A DNA stretch of 64,000 nt, taken from the NCBI GenBank assembly GCA_022605955.1, contig JAKCOZ010000621.1, positions 1 through 64,000 of the forward strand, given 5' to 3'. The stretch comes from Rallus limicola. Lineage: Eukaryota; Chordata; Aves; Gruiformes; Rallidae. How positions within the stretch are numbered: position 1 is the stretch's first letter; each line of letters opens with the position of its first letter. Below the pieces are notes generated by a model that was given only the letters and a program-made list of their open reading frames with translations, was not told where the DNA came from and made no database searches. Shown here in pieces: positions 12,095 through 25,200 of the stretch. Made by a program: the position numbers and the translations under genes.

Positions 12095-13788
12095 CTGAGA
12101 GCCAAAGTGACAGGGTCTGCTTGTGTGTCCTGTTAGGAGGTTTCAGACAAGCTATGCCTTTCATGCCTAGCTTCTTTACTTTGGGAGTTATTGCTGGACG
12201 TTTAGCATGTTTTGAACTGCAGTCTGCTAGGGCCGAGAAAAGCACCGTAGGAGCTTCCAGGCATGTTCCCTCTTTCCAGGCAAAGGAAAAGGCTGAGAGC
12301 CAAAGTGACAGGGTCTGTTTGTGTGTCCTGTTAAGAGGTTTCAGACAAGCTATGCCTTTCAGGCCTAGCTTCTTTACTTTGGGAGTTATTGCTGGACGTT
12401 TAGCATGTTTTGAACTGCAGTCTGCTAGGGCCGAGAAAAGCACCGTAGGAGCTTCCAGGCATGTTCCCTCTTTCCAGGCAAAGGAAAAGGCTGAGAGCCA
12501 AAGTGACAGGGTCTGCTTGTGTGTCCTGTTAGGAGGTTTCAGACAAGCTATGCCTTTCATGCCTAGCTTCTTTACTTTGGGAGTTATTGCTGGACGTTTA
12601 GCATGTTTTGAACTGCAGTCTGCTAGGGCCGAGAAAAGCACCGTAGGAGGTTCCAGGCATGTTCCCTCTTTCCAGGCAAAGGAAAAGGCTGAGAGCCAAA
12701 GTGACCGGGTCTGTTTGTGTGTCCTGTTAAGAGGTTTCAGACAAGCTATGCCTTTCATGCCTAGCTTCTTTACTTTGGGAGTTATTGCTGGACGTTTAGC
12801 ATGTTTTGAACTGCAGTCTGCTAGGGCCGAGAAAAGCACCGTAGGAGCTTCCAGGCATGTTCCCTCTTTCCAGGCAAAGGAAAAGGCTGAGAGCCAAAGT
12901 GACAGGGTCTGCTTGTGTGTCCTGGTAGGAGGTTTCAGACAAGCTATGCCTTTCATGCCTAGCTTCTTTACTTTGGGAGTTATTGCTGGACGTTTAGCAT
13001 GTTTTGAACTGCAGTCTGCTAGGGCCGAGAAAAGCACCGTAGGAGCTTCCAGGCATGTTCCCTCTTTCCAGGCAAAGGAAAAGGCTGAGAGCCAAAGTGA
13101 CAGGGTCTGCTTGTGTGTCCTGTTAGGAGGTTTCAGACAAGCTATGCCTTTCATGCCTAGCTTCTTTACTTTGGGAGTTATTGCTGGACGTTTAGCATCT
13201 TTTGAACTGCAGTCTGCTAGGGCCGAGAAAAGCACCGTAGGAGCTTCCAGGCATGTTCCCTCTTTCCAGGCAAAGGAAAAGGCTGAGAGCCAAAGTGACA
13301 GGGTCTGCTTGTGTGTCCTGTTAGGAGGTTTCAGACAAGCTATGCCTTTCATGCCTAGCTTCTTTACTTTGGGAGTTATTGCTGGACGTTTAGCATGTTT
13401 TGAACTGCAGTCTGCTAGGGCCGAGAAAAGCACCGTAGGAGGTTCCAGGCATGTTCCCTCTTTCCAGGCAAAGGAAAAGGCTGAGAGCCAAAGTGACAGG
13501 GTCTGCTTGTGTGTCCTGTTAGGAGGTTTCAGACAAGCTATGCCTTTCATGCCTAGCTTCTTTACTTTGGGAGTTATTGCTGGACGTTTAGCATCTTTTG
13601 AACTGCAGTCTGCTAGGGCCGAGAAAAGCACCGTAGGAGCTTCCAGGCATGTTCCCTCTTTCCAGGCAAAGGAAAAGGCTGAGAGCCAAAGTGACAGGGT
13701 CTGCTTGTGTGTCCTGTTAGGAGGTTTCAGACAAGCTATGCCTTTCATGCCTAGCTTCTTTACTTTGGGAGTTATTGCTGGACGTTTA
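11611..13788 (-). repeat. 8-monomer relationship marked by gcatcttttg
   Basis: The rare allele gcatcttttg (usual gcatgttttg, monomer position 42) occurs at 11611 and again 1,584 bp (8 units) on at 13195, then at 13591 and 13789. Neighbouring monomers around 11.3-11.7 and 12.9-13.3 kb share the allele order, including the ggtaggagg and catgcc variants. This is a local duplication of about 8 monomers followed by one- and two-unit spread. Confidence 0.7.
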
Positions 13789-14564
13789 GCATCTTTTGAA
13801 CTGCAGTCTGCTAGGGCCGAGAAAAGCACCGTAGGAGCTTCCAGGCATGTTCCCTCTTTCCAGGCAAAGGAAAAGGCTGAGAGCCAAAGTGACAGGGTCT
13901 GCTTGTGTGTCCTGTTAGGAGGTTTCAGACAAGCTATGCCTTTCATGCCTAGCTTCTTTACTTTGGGAGTTATTGCTGGACGTTTAGCATGTTTTGAACT
14001 GCAGTCTGCTAGGGCCGAGAAAAGCACCGTAGGAGGTTCCAGGCATGTTCCCTCTTTCCAGGCAAAGGAAAAGGCTGAGAGCCAAAGTGACAGGGTCTGC
14101 TTGTGTGTCCTGTTAGGAGGTTTCAGACAAGCTATGCCTTTCATGCCTAGCTTCTTTACTTTGGGAGTTATTGCTGGACGTTTAGCATGTTTTGAACTGC
14201 AGTCTGCTAGGGCCGAGAAAAGCACCGTAGGAGCTTCCAGGCATGTTCCCTCTTTCCAGGCAAAGGAAAAGGCTGAGAGCCAAAGTGACAGGGTCTATTT
14301 GTGTGTCCTGTTAGGAGGTTTCAGACAAGCTATGCCTTTCATGCCTAGCTTCTTTACTTTGGGAGTTATTGCTGGACGTTTAGCATGTTTTGAACTGCAG
14401 TCTGCTAGGGCCGAGAAAAGCACCGTAGGAGCTTCCAGGCATGTTCCCTCTTTCCAGGCAAAGGAAAAGGCTGAGAGCCAAAGTGACAGGGTCTGCTTGT
14501 GTGTCCTGTTAGGAGGTTTCAGACAAGCTATGCCTTTCATGCCTAGCTTCTTTACTTTGGGAGT

Positions 14565-17500
14565 TATTGCTGGACGTTTAGCATGTTTTGAATTGCAGTC
14601 TGCTAGGGCCGAGAAAAGCACCGTAGGAGCTTCCAGGCATGTTCCCTCTTTCCAGGCAAAGGAAAAGGCTGAGAGCCAAAGTGACAGGGTCTGCTTGTGT
14701 GTCCTGTTAGGAGGTTTCAGACAAGCTATGCCTTTCAGTCCTAGCTTCTTTACTTTGGGAGTTATTGCTGGACGTTTAGCATGTTTTGAACTGCAGTCTG
14801 CTAGGGCCGAGAAAAGCACCGTAGGAGCTTCCAGGCATGTTCCCTCTTTCCAGGCAAAGGAAAAGGCTGAGAGCCAAAGTGACAGGGTCTGTTTGTGTGT
14901 CCTGTTAAGAGGTTTCAGACAAGCTATGCCTTTCAGTCCTAGCTTCTTTACTTTGGGAGTTATTGCTGGACGTTTAGCATGTTTTGAACTGCAGTCTGCT
15001 AGGGCCGAGAAAAGCACCGTAGGAGCTTCCAGGCATGTTCCCTCTTTCCAGGCAAAGGAAAAGGCTGAGAGCCAAAGTGACAGGGTCTGCTTGTGTGTCC
15101 TGTTAGGAGGTTTCAGACAAGCTATGCCTTTCAGGCCTAGCTTCTTTACTTTGGGAGTTATTGCTGGACGTTTAGCATGTTTTGAACTGCAGTCTGCTAG
15201 AGCCGAGAAAAGCACCGTAGGAGCTTCCAGGCATGTTCCCTCTTTCCAGGCAAAGGAAAAGGCTGAGAGCCAAAGTGACAGGGTCTGTTTGTGTGTCCTG
15301 TTAAGAGGTTTCAGACAAGCTATGCCTTTCAGTCCTAGCTTCTTTACTTTGGGAGTTATTGCTGGACGTTTAGCATGTTTTGAACTGCAGTCTGCTAGGG
15401 CCGAGAAAAGCACCGTAGGAGGTTCCAGGCATGTTCCCTCTTTCCAGGCAAAGGAAAAGGCTGAGAGCCAAAGTGACAGGGTCTGCTTGTGTGTCCTGTT
15501 AGGAGGTTTCAGACAAGCTATGCCTTTCAGTCCTAGCTTCTTTACTTTGGGAGTTATTGCTGGACGTTTAGCATGTTTTGAACTGCAGTCTGCTAGGGCC
15601 GAGAAAAGCACCGTAGGAGGTTCCAGGCATGTTCCCTCTTTCCAGGCAAAGGAAAAGGCTGAGAGCCAAAGTGACAGGGTCTGCTTGTGTGTCCTGTTAG
15701 GAGGTTTCAGACAAGCTATGCCTTTCAGTCCTAGCTTCTTTACTTTGGGAGTTATTGCTGGACGTTTAGCATGTTTTGAACTGCAGTCTGCTAGGGCCGA
15801 GAAAAGCACCGTAGGAGCTTCCAGGCATGTTCCCTCTTTCCAGGCAAAGGAAAAGGCTGAGAGCCAAAGTGACAGGGTCTGTTTGTGTGTCCTGTTAAGA
15901 GGTTTCAGACAAGCTATGCCTTTCATGCCTAGCTTCTTTACTTTGGGAGTTATTGCTGGACGTTTAGCATGTTTTGAACTGCAGTCTGCTAGGGCCGAGA
16001 AAAGCACCGTAGGAGCTTCCAGGCATGTTCCCTCTTTCCAGGCAAAGGAAAAGGCTGAGAGCCAAAGTGACAGGGTCTGCTTGTGTGTCCTGGTAGGAGG
16101 TTTCAGACAAGCTATGCCTTTCAGTCCTAGCTTCTTTACTTTGGGAGTTATTGCTGGACGTTTAGCATGTTTTGAACTGCAGTCTGCTAGGGCCGAGAAA
16201 AGCACCGTAGGAGCTTCCAGGCATGTTCCCTCTTTCCAGGCAAAGGAAAAGGCTGAGAGCCAAAGTGACAGGGTCTGCTTGTGTGTCCTGGTAGGAGGTT
16301 TCAGACAAGCTATGCCTTTCATGCCTAGCTTCTTTACTTTGGGAGTTATTGCTGGACGTTTAGCATGTTTTGAACTGCAGTCTGCTAGGGCCGAGAAAAG
16401 CACCGTAGGAGCTTCCAGGCATGTTCCCTCTTTCCAGGCAAAGGAAAAGGCTGAGAGCCAAAGTGACAGGGTCTGCTTGTGTGTCCTGTTAGGAGGTTTC
16501 AGACAAGCTATGCCTTTCAGTCCTAGCTTCTTTACTTTGGGAGTTATTGCTGGACGTTTAGCATGTTTTGAACTGCAGTCTGCTAGGGCCGAGAAAAGCA
16601 CCGTAGGAGGTTCCAGGCATGTTCCCTCTTTCCAGGCAAAGGAAAAGGCTGAGAGCCAAAGTGACAGGGTCTGCTTGTGTGTCCTGTTAGGAGGTTTCAG
16701 ACAAGCTATGCCTTTCAGTCCTAGCTTCTTTACTTTGGGAGTTATTGCTGGACGTTTAGCATGTTTTGAACTGCAGTCTGCTAGGGCCGAGAAAAGCACC
16801 GTAGGAGGTTCCCGGCATGTTCCCTCTTTCCAGGCAAAGGAAAAGGCTGAGAGCCAAAGTGACAGGGTCTGCTTGTGTGTCCTGTTAGGAGGTTTCAGAC
16901 AAGCTATGCCTTTCAGGCCTAGCTTCTTTACTTTGGGAGTTATTGCTGGACGTTTAGCATGTTTTGAAATGCAGTCTGCTAGGGCCGAGAAAAGCACCGT
17001 AGGAGCTTCCAGGCATGTTCCCTCTTTCCAGGCAAAGGAAAAGGCTGAGAGCCAAAGTGACAGGGTCTGCTTGTGTGTCCTGTTAGGAGGTTTCAGACAA
17101 GCTATGCCTTTCAGTCCTAGCTTCTTTACTTTGGGAGTTATTGCTGGACGTTTAGCATGTTTTGAACTGCAGTCTGCTAGGGCCGAGAAAAGCACCGTAG
17201 GAGCTTCCAGGCATGTTCCCTCTTTCCAGGCAAAGGAAAAGGCTGAGAGCCAAAGTGACAGGGTCTGCTTGTGTGTCCTGGTAGGAGGTTTCAGACAAGC
17301 TATGCCTTTCAGGCCTAGCTTCTTTACTTTGGGAGTTATTGCTGGACGTTTAGCATGTTTTGAACTGCAGTCTGCTAGGGCCGAGAAAAGCACCGTAGGA
17401 GCTTCCAGGCATGTTCCCTCTTTCCAGGCAAAGGAAAAGGCTGAGAACCAAAGTGACAGGGTCTGTTTGTGTGTCCTGTTAAGAGGTTTCAGACAAGCTA

Positions 17501-18689
17501 TGCCTTTCAGGCCTAGCTTCTTTACTTTGGGAGTTATTGCTGGACGTTTAGCATGTTTTGAACTGCAGTCTGCTAGGGCCGAGAAAAGCACCGTAGGAGC
17601 TTCCAGGCATGTTCCCTCTTTCCAGGCAAAGGAAAAGGCTGAGAGCCAAAGTGACAGGGTCTGCTTGTGTGTCCTGGTAGGAGGTTTCAGACAAGCTATG
17701 CCTTTCATGCCTAGCTTCTTTACTTTGGGAGTTATTGCTGGACGTTTAGCATGTTTTGAACTGCAGTCTGCTAGGGCCGAGAAAAGCACCGTAGGAGGTT
17801 CCAGGCATGTTCCCTCTTTCCAGGCAAAGGAAAAGGCTGAGAGCCAAAGTGACAGGGTCTGCTTGTGTGTCCTGTTAGGAGGTTTCAGACAAGCTATGCC
17901 TTTCAGTCCTAGCTTCTTTACTTTGGGAGTTATTGCTGGACGTTTAGCATGTTTTGAACTGCAGTCTGCTAGGGCCGAGAAAAGCACCGCAAAGGAAAAG
18001 GCTGAGAGCCAAAGTGACAGGGTCTGCTTGTGTGTCCTGTTAGGAGGTTTCAGACAAGCTATGCCTTTCAGGCCTAGCTTCTTTACTTTGGGAGTTATTG
18101 CTGGACGTTTAGCATGTTTTGAACTGCAGTCTGCTAGGGCCGAGAAAAGCACCGTAGGAGCTTCCAGGCATGTTCCCTCTTTCCAGGCAAAGGAAAAGGC
18201 TGAGAGCCAAAGTGACAGGGTCTGCTTGTGTGTCCTGTTAGGAGGTTTCAGACAAGCTATGCCTTTCAGTCCTAGCTTCTTTACTTTGGGAGTTATTGCT
18301 GGACGTTTAGCATGTTTTGAACTGCAGTCTGCTAGGGCCGAGAAAAGCACCGTAGGAGCTTCCAGGCATGTTCCCTCTTTCCAGGCAAAGGAAAAGGCTG
18401 AGAGCCAAAGTGACAGGGTCTGTTTGTGTGTCCTGTTAGGAGGTTTCAGACAAGCTATGCCTTTCAGTCCTAGCTTCTTTACTTTGGGAGTTATTGCTGG
18501 ACGTTTAGCATGTTTTGAACTGCAGTCTGCTAGGGCCGAGAAAAGCACCGTAGGAGCTTCCAGGCATGTTCCCTCTTTCCAGGCAAAGGAAAAGGCTGAG
18601 AGCCAAAGTGACAGGGTCTGCTTGTGTGTCCTGGTAGGAGGTTTCAGACAAGCTATGCCTTTCAGTCCTAGCTTCTTTACTTTGGGAGT
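14565..18689 (-). repeat. 21-monomer tandem duplication, copy 1 (4,125 bp)
   Basis: This copy repeats at +4,125, which is 20 times 198 plus 165. Shared markers are gaattg (14590/18715), gctagagccg (15201/19326), cccggc (16811/20936), gaaatgcagt (16966/21091), ctgagaacca (17441/21566) and the short-monomer deletion (17986/22111). The left edge lies between about 14540 and 14590. One internal difference is cagtcc near 14931 against catgcc near 19056. Confidence 0.88.
17986..17995 (-). repeat. Short (165-bp) monomer: 33-bp deletion site
   Basis: The sequence runs accg directly into caaagg, skipping the 33 bases that normally begin taggagcttcc and end tttccagg. The monomer is 165 bp. The loss is a multiple of three, so the stop-free frame is kept, though I give this no functional meaning. 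Confidence 0.93.
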
Positions 18690-21600
18690 TATTGCTGGAC
18701 GTTTAGCATGTTTTGAATTGCAGTCTGCTAGGGCCGAGAAAAGCACCGTAGGAGCTTCCAGGCATGTTCCCTCTTTCCAGGCAAAGGAAAAGGCTGAGAG
18801 CCAAAGTGACAGGGTCTGCTTGTGTGTCCTGTTAGGAGGTTTCAGACAAGCTATGCCTTTCAGTCCTAGCTTCTTTACTTTGGGAGTTATTGCTGGACGT
18901 TTAGCATGTTTTGAACTGCAGTCTGCTAGGGCCGAGAAAAGCACCGTAGGAGCTTCCAGGCATGTTCCCTCTTTCCAGGCAAAGGAAAAGGCTGAGAGCC
19001 AAAGTGACAGGGTCTGTTTGTGTGTCCTGTTAAGAGGTTTCAGACAAGCTATGCCTTTCATGCCTAGCTTCTTTACTTTGGGAGTTATTGCTGGACGTTT
19101 AGCATGTTTTGAACTGCAGTCTGCTAGGGCCGAGAAAAGCACCGTAGGAGCTTCCAGGCATGTTCCCTCTTTCCAGGCAAAGGAAAAGGCTGAGAGCCAA
19201 AGTGACAGGGTCTGCTTGTGTGTCCTGTTAGGAGGTTTCAGACAAGCTATGCCTTTCAGGCCTAGCTTCTTTACTTTGGGAGTTATTGCTGGACGTTTAG
19301 CATGTTTTGAACTGCAGTCTGCTAGAGCCGAGAAAAGCACCGTAGGAGCTTCCAGGCATGTTCCCTCTTTCCAGGCAAAGGAAAAGGCTGAGAGCCAAAG
19401 TGACAGGGTCTGTTTGTGTGTCCTGTTAAGAGGTTTCAGACAAGCTATGCCTTTCAGTCCTAGCTTCTTTACTTTGGGAGTTATTGCTGGACGTTTAGCA
19501 TGTTTTGAACTGCAGTCTGCTAGGGCCGAGAAAAGCACCGTAGGAGGTTCCAGGCATGTTCCCTCTTTCCAGGCAAAGGAAAAGGCTGAGAGCCAAAGTG
19601 ACAGGGTCTGCTTGTGTGTCCTGTTAGGAGGTTTCAGACAAGCTATGCCTTTCAGTCCTAGCTTCTTTACTTTGGGAGTTATTGCTGGACGTTTAGCATG
19701 TTTTGAACTGCAGTCTGCTAGGGCCGAGAAAAGCACCGTAGGAGCTTCCAGGCATGTTCCCTCTTTCCAGGCAAAGGAAAAGGCTGAGAGCCAAAGTGAC
19801 AGGGTCTGCTTGTGTGTCCTGTTAGGAGGTTTCAGACAAGCTATGCCTTTCAGTCCTAGCTTCTTTACTTTGGGAGTTATTGCTGGACGTTTAGCATGTT
19901 TTGAACTGCAGTCTGCTAGGGCCGAGAAAAGCACCGTAGGAGCTTCCAGGCATGTTCCCTCTTTCCAGGCAAAGGAAAAGGCTGAGAGCCAAAGTGACAG
20001 GGTCTGTTTGTGTGTCCTGTTAAGAGGTTTCAGACAAGCTATGCCTTTCATGCCTAGCTTCTTTACTTTGGGAGTTATTGCTGGACGTTTAGCATGTTTT
20101 GAACTGCAGTCTGCTAGGGCCGAGAAAAGCACCGTAGGAGCTTCCAGGCATGTTCCCTCTTTCCAGGCAAAGGAAAAGGCTGAGAGCCAAAGTGACAGGG
20201 TCTGCTTGTGTGTCCTGGTAGGAGGTTTCAGACAAGCTATGCCTTTCAGTCCTAGCTTCTTTACTTTGGGAGTTATTGCTGGACGTTTAGCATGTTTTGA
20301 ACTGCAGTCTGCTAGGGCCGAGAAAAGCACCGTAGGAGCTTCCAGGCATGTTCCCTCTTTCCAGGCAAAGGAAAAGGCTGAGAGCCAAAGTGACAGGGTC
20401 TGCTTGTGTGTCCTGTTAGGAGGTTTCAGACAAGCTATGCCTTTCAGTCCTAGCTTCTTTACTTTGGGAGTTATTGCTGGACGTTTAGCATGTTTTGAAC
20501 TGCAGTCTGCTAGGGCCGAGAAAAGCACCGTAGGAGGTTCCAGGCATGTTCCCTCTTTCCAGGCAAAGGAAAAGGCTGAGAGCCAAAGTGACAGGGTCTG
20601 CTTGTGTGTCCTGTTAGGAGGTTTCAGACAAGCTATGCCTTTCAGTCCTAGCTTCTTTACTTTGGGAGTTATTGCTGGACGTTTAGCATGTTTTGAACTG
20701 CAGTCTGCTAGGGCCGAGAAAAGCACCGTAGGAGCTTCCAGGCATGTTCCCTCTTTCCAGGCAAAGGAAAAGGCTGAGAGCCAAAGTGACAGGGTCTGCT
20801 TGTGTGTCCTGTTAGGAGGTTTCAGACAAGCTATGCCTTTCAGTCCTAGCTTCTTTACTTTGGGAGTTATTGCTGGACGTTTAGCATGTTTTGAACTGCA
20901 GTCTGCTAGGGCCGAGAAAAGCACCGTAGGAGGTTCCCGGCATGTTCCCTCTTTCCAGGCAAAGGAAAAGGCTGAGAGCCAAAGTGACAGGGTCTGCTTG
21001 TGTGTCCTGTTAGGAGGTTTCAGACAAGCTATGCCTTTCAGGCCTAGCTTCTTTACTTTGGGAGTTATTGCTGGACGTTTAGCATGTTTTGAAATGCAGT
21101 CTGCTAGGGCCGAGAAAAGCACCGTAGGAGCTTCCAGGCATGTTCCCTCTTTCCAGGCAAAGGAAAAGGCTGAGAGCCAAAGTGACAGGGTCTGCTTGTG
21201 TGTCCTGTTAGGAGGTTTCAGACAAGCTATGCCTTTCAGTCCTAGCTTCTTTACTTTGGGAGTTATTGCTGGACGTTTAGCATGTTTTGAACTGCAGTCT
21301 GCTAGGGCCGAGAAAAGCACCGTAGGAGCTTCCAGGCATGTTCCCTCTTTCCAGGCAAAGGAAAAGGCTGAGAGCCAAAGTGACAGGGTCTGCTTGTGTG
21401 TCCTGGTAGGAGGTTTCAGACAAGCTATGCCTTTCAGGCCTAGCTTCTTTACTTTGGGAGTTATTGCTGGACGTTTAGCATGTTTTGAACTGCAGTCTGC
21501 TAGGGCCGAGAAAAGCACCGTAGGAGCTTCCAGGCATGTTCCCTCTTTCCAGGCAAAGGAAAAGGCTGAGAACCAAAGTGACAGGGTCTGTTTGTGTGTC

Positions 21601-22110
21601 CTGTTAAGAGGTTTCAGACAAGCTATGCCTTTCAGGCCTAGCTTCTTTACTTTGGGAGTTATTGCTGGACGTTTAGCATGTTTTGAACTGCAGTCTGCTA
21701 GGGCCGAGAAAAGCACCGTAGGAGGTTCCAGGCATGTTCCCTCTTTCCAGGCAAAGGAAAAGGCTGAGAGCCAAAGTGACAGGGTCTGCTTGTGTGTCCT
21801 GTTAGGAGGTTTCAGACAAGCTATGCCTTTCATGCCTAGCTTCTTTACTTTGGGAGTTATTGCTGGACGTTTAGCATGTTTTGAACTGCAGTCTGCTAGG
21901 GCCGAGAAAAGCACCGTAGGAGGTTCCAGGCATGTTCCCTCTTTCCAGGCAAAGGAAAAGGCTGAGAGCCAAAGTGACAGGGTCTGCTTGTGTGTCCTGT
22001 TAGGAGGTTTCAGACAAGCTATGCCTTTCAGTCCTAGCTTCTTTACTTTGGGAGTTATTGCTGGACGTTTAGCATGTTTTGAACTGCAGTCTGCTAGGGC
22101 CGAGAAAAGC

Positions 22111-22120
22111 ACCGCAAAGG
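22111..22120 (-). repeat. Short (165-bp) monomer: 33-bp deletion, second copy
   Basis: The breakpoint is identical to the one at 17986, exactly 4,125 bp away. It is inherited through the 21-monomer duplication. Confidence 0.93.
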
Positions 22121-22275
22121 AAAAGGCTGAGAGCCAAAGTGACAGGGTCTGCTTGTGTGTCCTGTTAGGAGGTTTCAGACAAGCTATGCCTTTCAGTCCT
22201 AGCTTCTTTACTTTGGGAGTTATTGCTGGACGTTTAGCATGTTTTGAACTGCAGTCTGCTAGGGCCGAGAAAAGC

Positions 22276-22285
22276 ACCGCAAAGG
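22276..22285 (-). repeat. Short (165-bp) monomer: 33-bp deletion, third copy
   Basis: The same deletion recurs 165 bp after the previous one, giving two adjacent short monomers. A single-unit tandem gain after the larger duplication explains it best. Confidence 0.92.
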
Positions 22286-25200
22286 AAAAGGCTGAGAGCC
22301 AAAGTGACAGGGTCTGCTTGTGTGTCCTGTTAGGAGGTTTCAGACAAGCTATGCCTTTCAGGCCTAGCTTCTTTACTTTGGGAGTTATTGCTGGACGTTT
22401 AGCATGTTTTGAACTGCAGTCTGCTAGGGCCGAGAAAAGCACCGTAGGAGCTTCCAGGCATGTTCCCTCTTTCCAGGCAAAGGAAAAGGCTGAGAGCCAA
22501 AGTGACAGGGTCTGCTTGTGTGTCCTGTTAGGAGGTTTCAGACAAGCTATGCCTTTCAGTCCTAGCTTCTTTACTTTGGGAGTTATTGCTGGACGTTTAG
22601 CATGTTTTGAACTGCAGTCTGCTAGGGCCGAGAAAAGCACCGTAGGAGCTTCCAGGCATGTTCCCTCTTTCCAGGCAAAGGAAAAGGCTGAGAGCCAAAG
22701 TGACAGGGTCTGCTTGTGTGTCCTGGTAGGAGGTTTCAGACAAGCTATGCCTTTCAGTCCTAGCTTCTTTACTTTGGGAGTTATTGCTGGACGTTTAGCA
22801 TGTTTTGAACTGCAGTCTGCTAGGGCCGAGAAAAGCACCGTAGGAGCTTCCAGGCATGTTCCCTCTTTCCAGGCAAAGGAAAAGGCTGAGAGCCAAAGTG
22901 ACAGGGTCTGTTTGTGTGTCCTGTTAAGAGGTTTCAGACAAGCTATGCCTTTCAGGCCTAGCTTCTTTACTTTGGGAGTTATTGCTGGACGTTTAGCATG
23001 TTTTGAACTGCAGTCTGCTAGGGCCGAGAAAAGCACCGTAGGAGCTTCCAGGCATGTTCCCTCTTTCCAGGCAAAGGAAAAGGCTGAGAGCCAAAGTGAC
23101 AGGGTCTGCTTGTGTGTCCTGTTAGGAGGTTTCAGACAAGCTATGCCTTTCAGTCCTAGCTTCTTTACTTTGGGAGTTATTGCTGGACGTTTAGCATGTT
23201 TTGAACTGCAGTCTGCTAGGGCCGAGAAAAGCACCGTAGGAGCTTCCAGGCATGTTCCCTCTTTCCAGGCAAAGGAAAAGGCTGAGAGCCAAAGTGACAG
23301 GGTCTGCTTGTGTGTCCTGTTAGGAGGTTTCAGACAAGCTATGCCTTTCAGTCCTAGCTTCTTTACTTTGGGAGTTATTGCTGGACGTTTAGCATGTTTT
23401 GAACTGCAGTCTGCTAGGGCCGAGAAAAGCACCGTAGGAGCTTCCAGGCATGTTCCCTCTTTCCAGGCAAAGGAAAAGGCTGAGAGCCAAAGTGACAGGG
23501 TCTGCTTGTGTGTCCTGTTAGGAGGTTTCAGACAAGCTATGCCTTTCATGCCTAGCTTCTTTACTTTGGGAGTTATTGCTGGACGTTTAGCATGTTTTGA
23601 ACTGCAGTCTGCTAGGGCCGAGAAAAGCACCGTAGGAGCTTCCAGGCATGTTCCCTCTTTCCAGGCAAAGGAAAAGGCTGAGAGCCAAAGTGACAGGGTC
23701 TGCTTGTGTGTCCTGTTAGGAGGTTTCAGACAAGCTATGCCTTTCAGTCCTAGCTTCTTTACTTTGGGAGTTATTGCTGGACGTTTAGCATGTTTTGAAC
23801 TGCAGTCTGCTAGGGCCGAGAAAAGCACCGTAGGAGCTTCCAGGCATGTTCCCTCTTTCCAGGCAAAGGAAAAGGCTGAGAGCCAAAGTGACAGGGTCTG
23901 CTTGTGTGTCCTGTTAGGAGGTTTCAGACAAGCTATGCCTTTCATGCCTAGCTTCTTTACTTTGGGAGTTATTGCTGGACGTTTAGCATGTTTTGAACTG
24001 CAGTCTGCTAGGGCCGAGAAAAGCACCGTAGGAGGTTCCAGGCATGTTCCCTCTTTCCAGGCAAAGGAAAAGGCTGAGAGCCAAAGTGACAGGGTCTGCT
24101 TGTGTGTCCTGTTAGGAGGTTTCAGACAAGCTATGCCTTTCAGTCCTAGCTTCTTTACTTTGGGAGTTATTGCTGGACGTTTAGCATGTTTTGAACTGCA
24201 GTCTGCTAGGGCCGAGAAAAGCACCGTAGGAGCTTCCAGGCATGTTCCCTCTTTCCAGGCAAAGGAAAAGGCTGAGAGCCAAAGTGACAGGGTCTGCTTG
24301 TGTGTCCTGTTAGGAGGTTTCAGACAAGCTATGCCTTTCAGTCCTAGCTTCTTTACTTTGGGAGTTATTGCTGGACGTTTAGCATGTTTTGAACTGCAGT
24401 CTGCCATGGCCGAGAAAAGCACCGTAGGAGCTTCCAGGCATGTTCCCTCTTTCCAGGCAAAGGAAAAGGCTGAGAGCCAAAGTGACAGGGTCTGCTTGTG
24501 TGTCCTGTTAGGAGGTTTCAGACAAGCTATGCCTTTCATGCCTAGCTTCTTTACTTTGGGAGTTATTGCTGGACGTTTAGCATGTTTTGAACTGCAGTCT
24601 GCTAGGGCCGAGAAAAGCACCGTAGGAGCTTCCAGGCATGTTCCCTCTTTCCAGGCAAAGGAAAAGGCTGAGAGCCAAAGTGACAGGGTCTGTTTGTGTG
24701 TCCTGTTAGGAGGTTTCAGACAAGCTATGCCTTTCAGTCCTAGCTTCTTTACTTTGGGAGTTATTGCTGGACGTTTAGCATGTTTTGAACTGCAGTCTGC
24801 TAGGGCCGAGAAAAGCACCGTAGGAGGTTCCAGGCATGTTCCCTCTTTCCAGGCAAAGGAAAAGGCTGAGAGCCAAAGTGACAGGGTCTGCTTGTGTGTC
24901 CTGTTAGGAGGTTTCAGACAAGCTATGCCTTTCAGTCCTAGCTTCTTTACTTTGGGAGTTATTGCTGGACGTTTAGCATGTTTTGAACTGCAGTCTGCTA
25001 GGGCCGAGAAAAGCACCGTAGGAGCTTCCAGGCATGTTCCCTCTTTCCAGGCAACGGAAAAGGCTGAGAGCCAAAGTGACAGGGTCTGCTTGTGTGTCCT
25101 GTTAGGAGGTTTCAGACAAGCTATGCCTTTCATGCCTAGCTTCTTTACTTTGGGAGTTATTGCTGGACGTTTAGCATGTTTTGAACTGCAGTCTGCTAGG

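Larger units (their letters stand above)
18690..22781 (-). repeat. 21-monomer tandem duplication, copy 2 (modified)
   Basis: This is the second copy of 14.57-18.69 kb. It has since gained one extra 165-bp short monomer (22.11 and 22.28 kb) and lost one normal 198-bp monomer after it. The right edge is approximate, between about 22754 and 22807. Confidence 0.82.
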
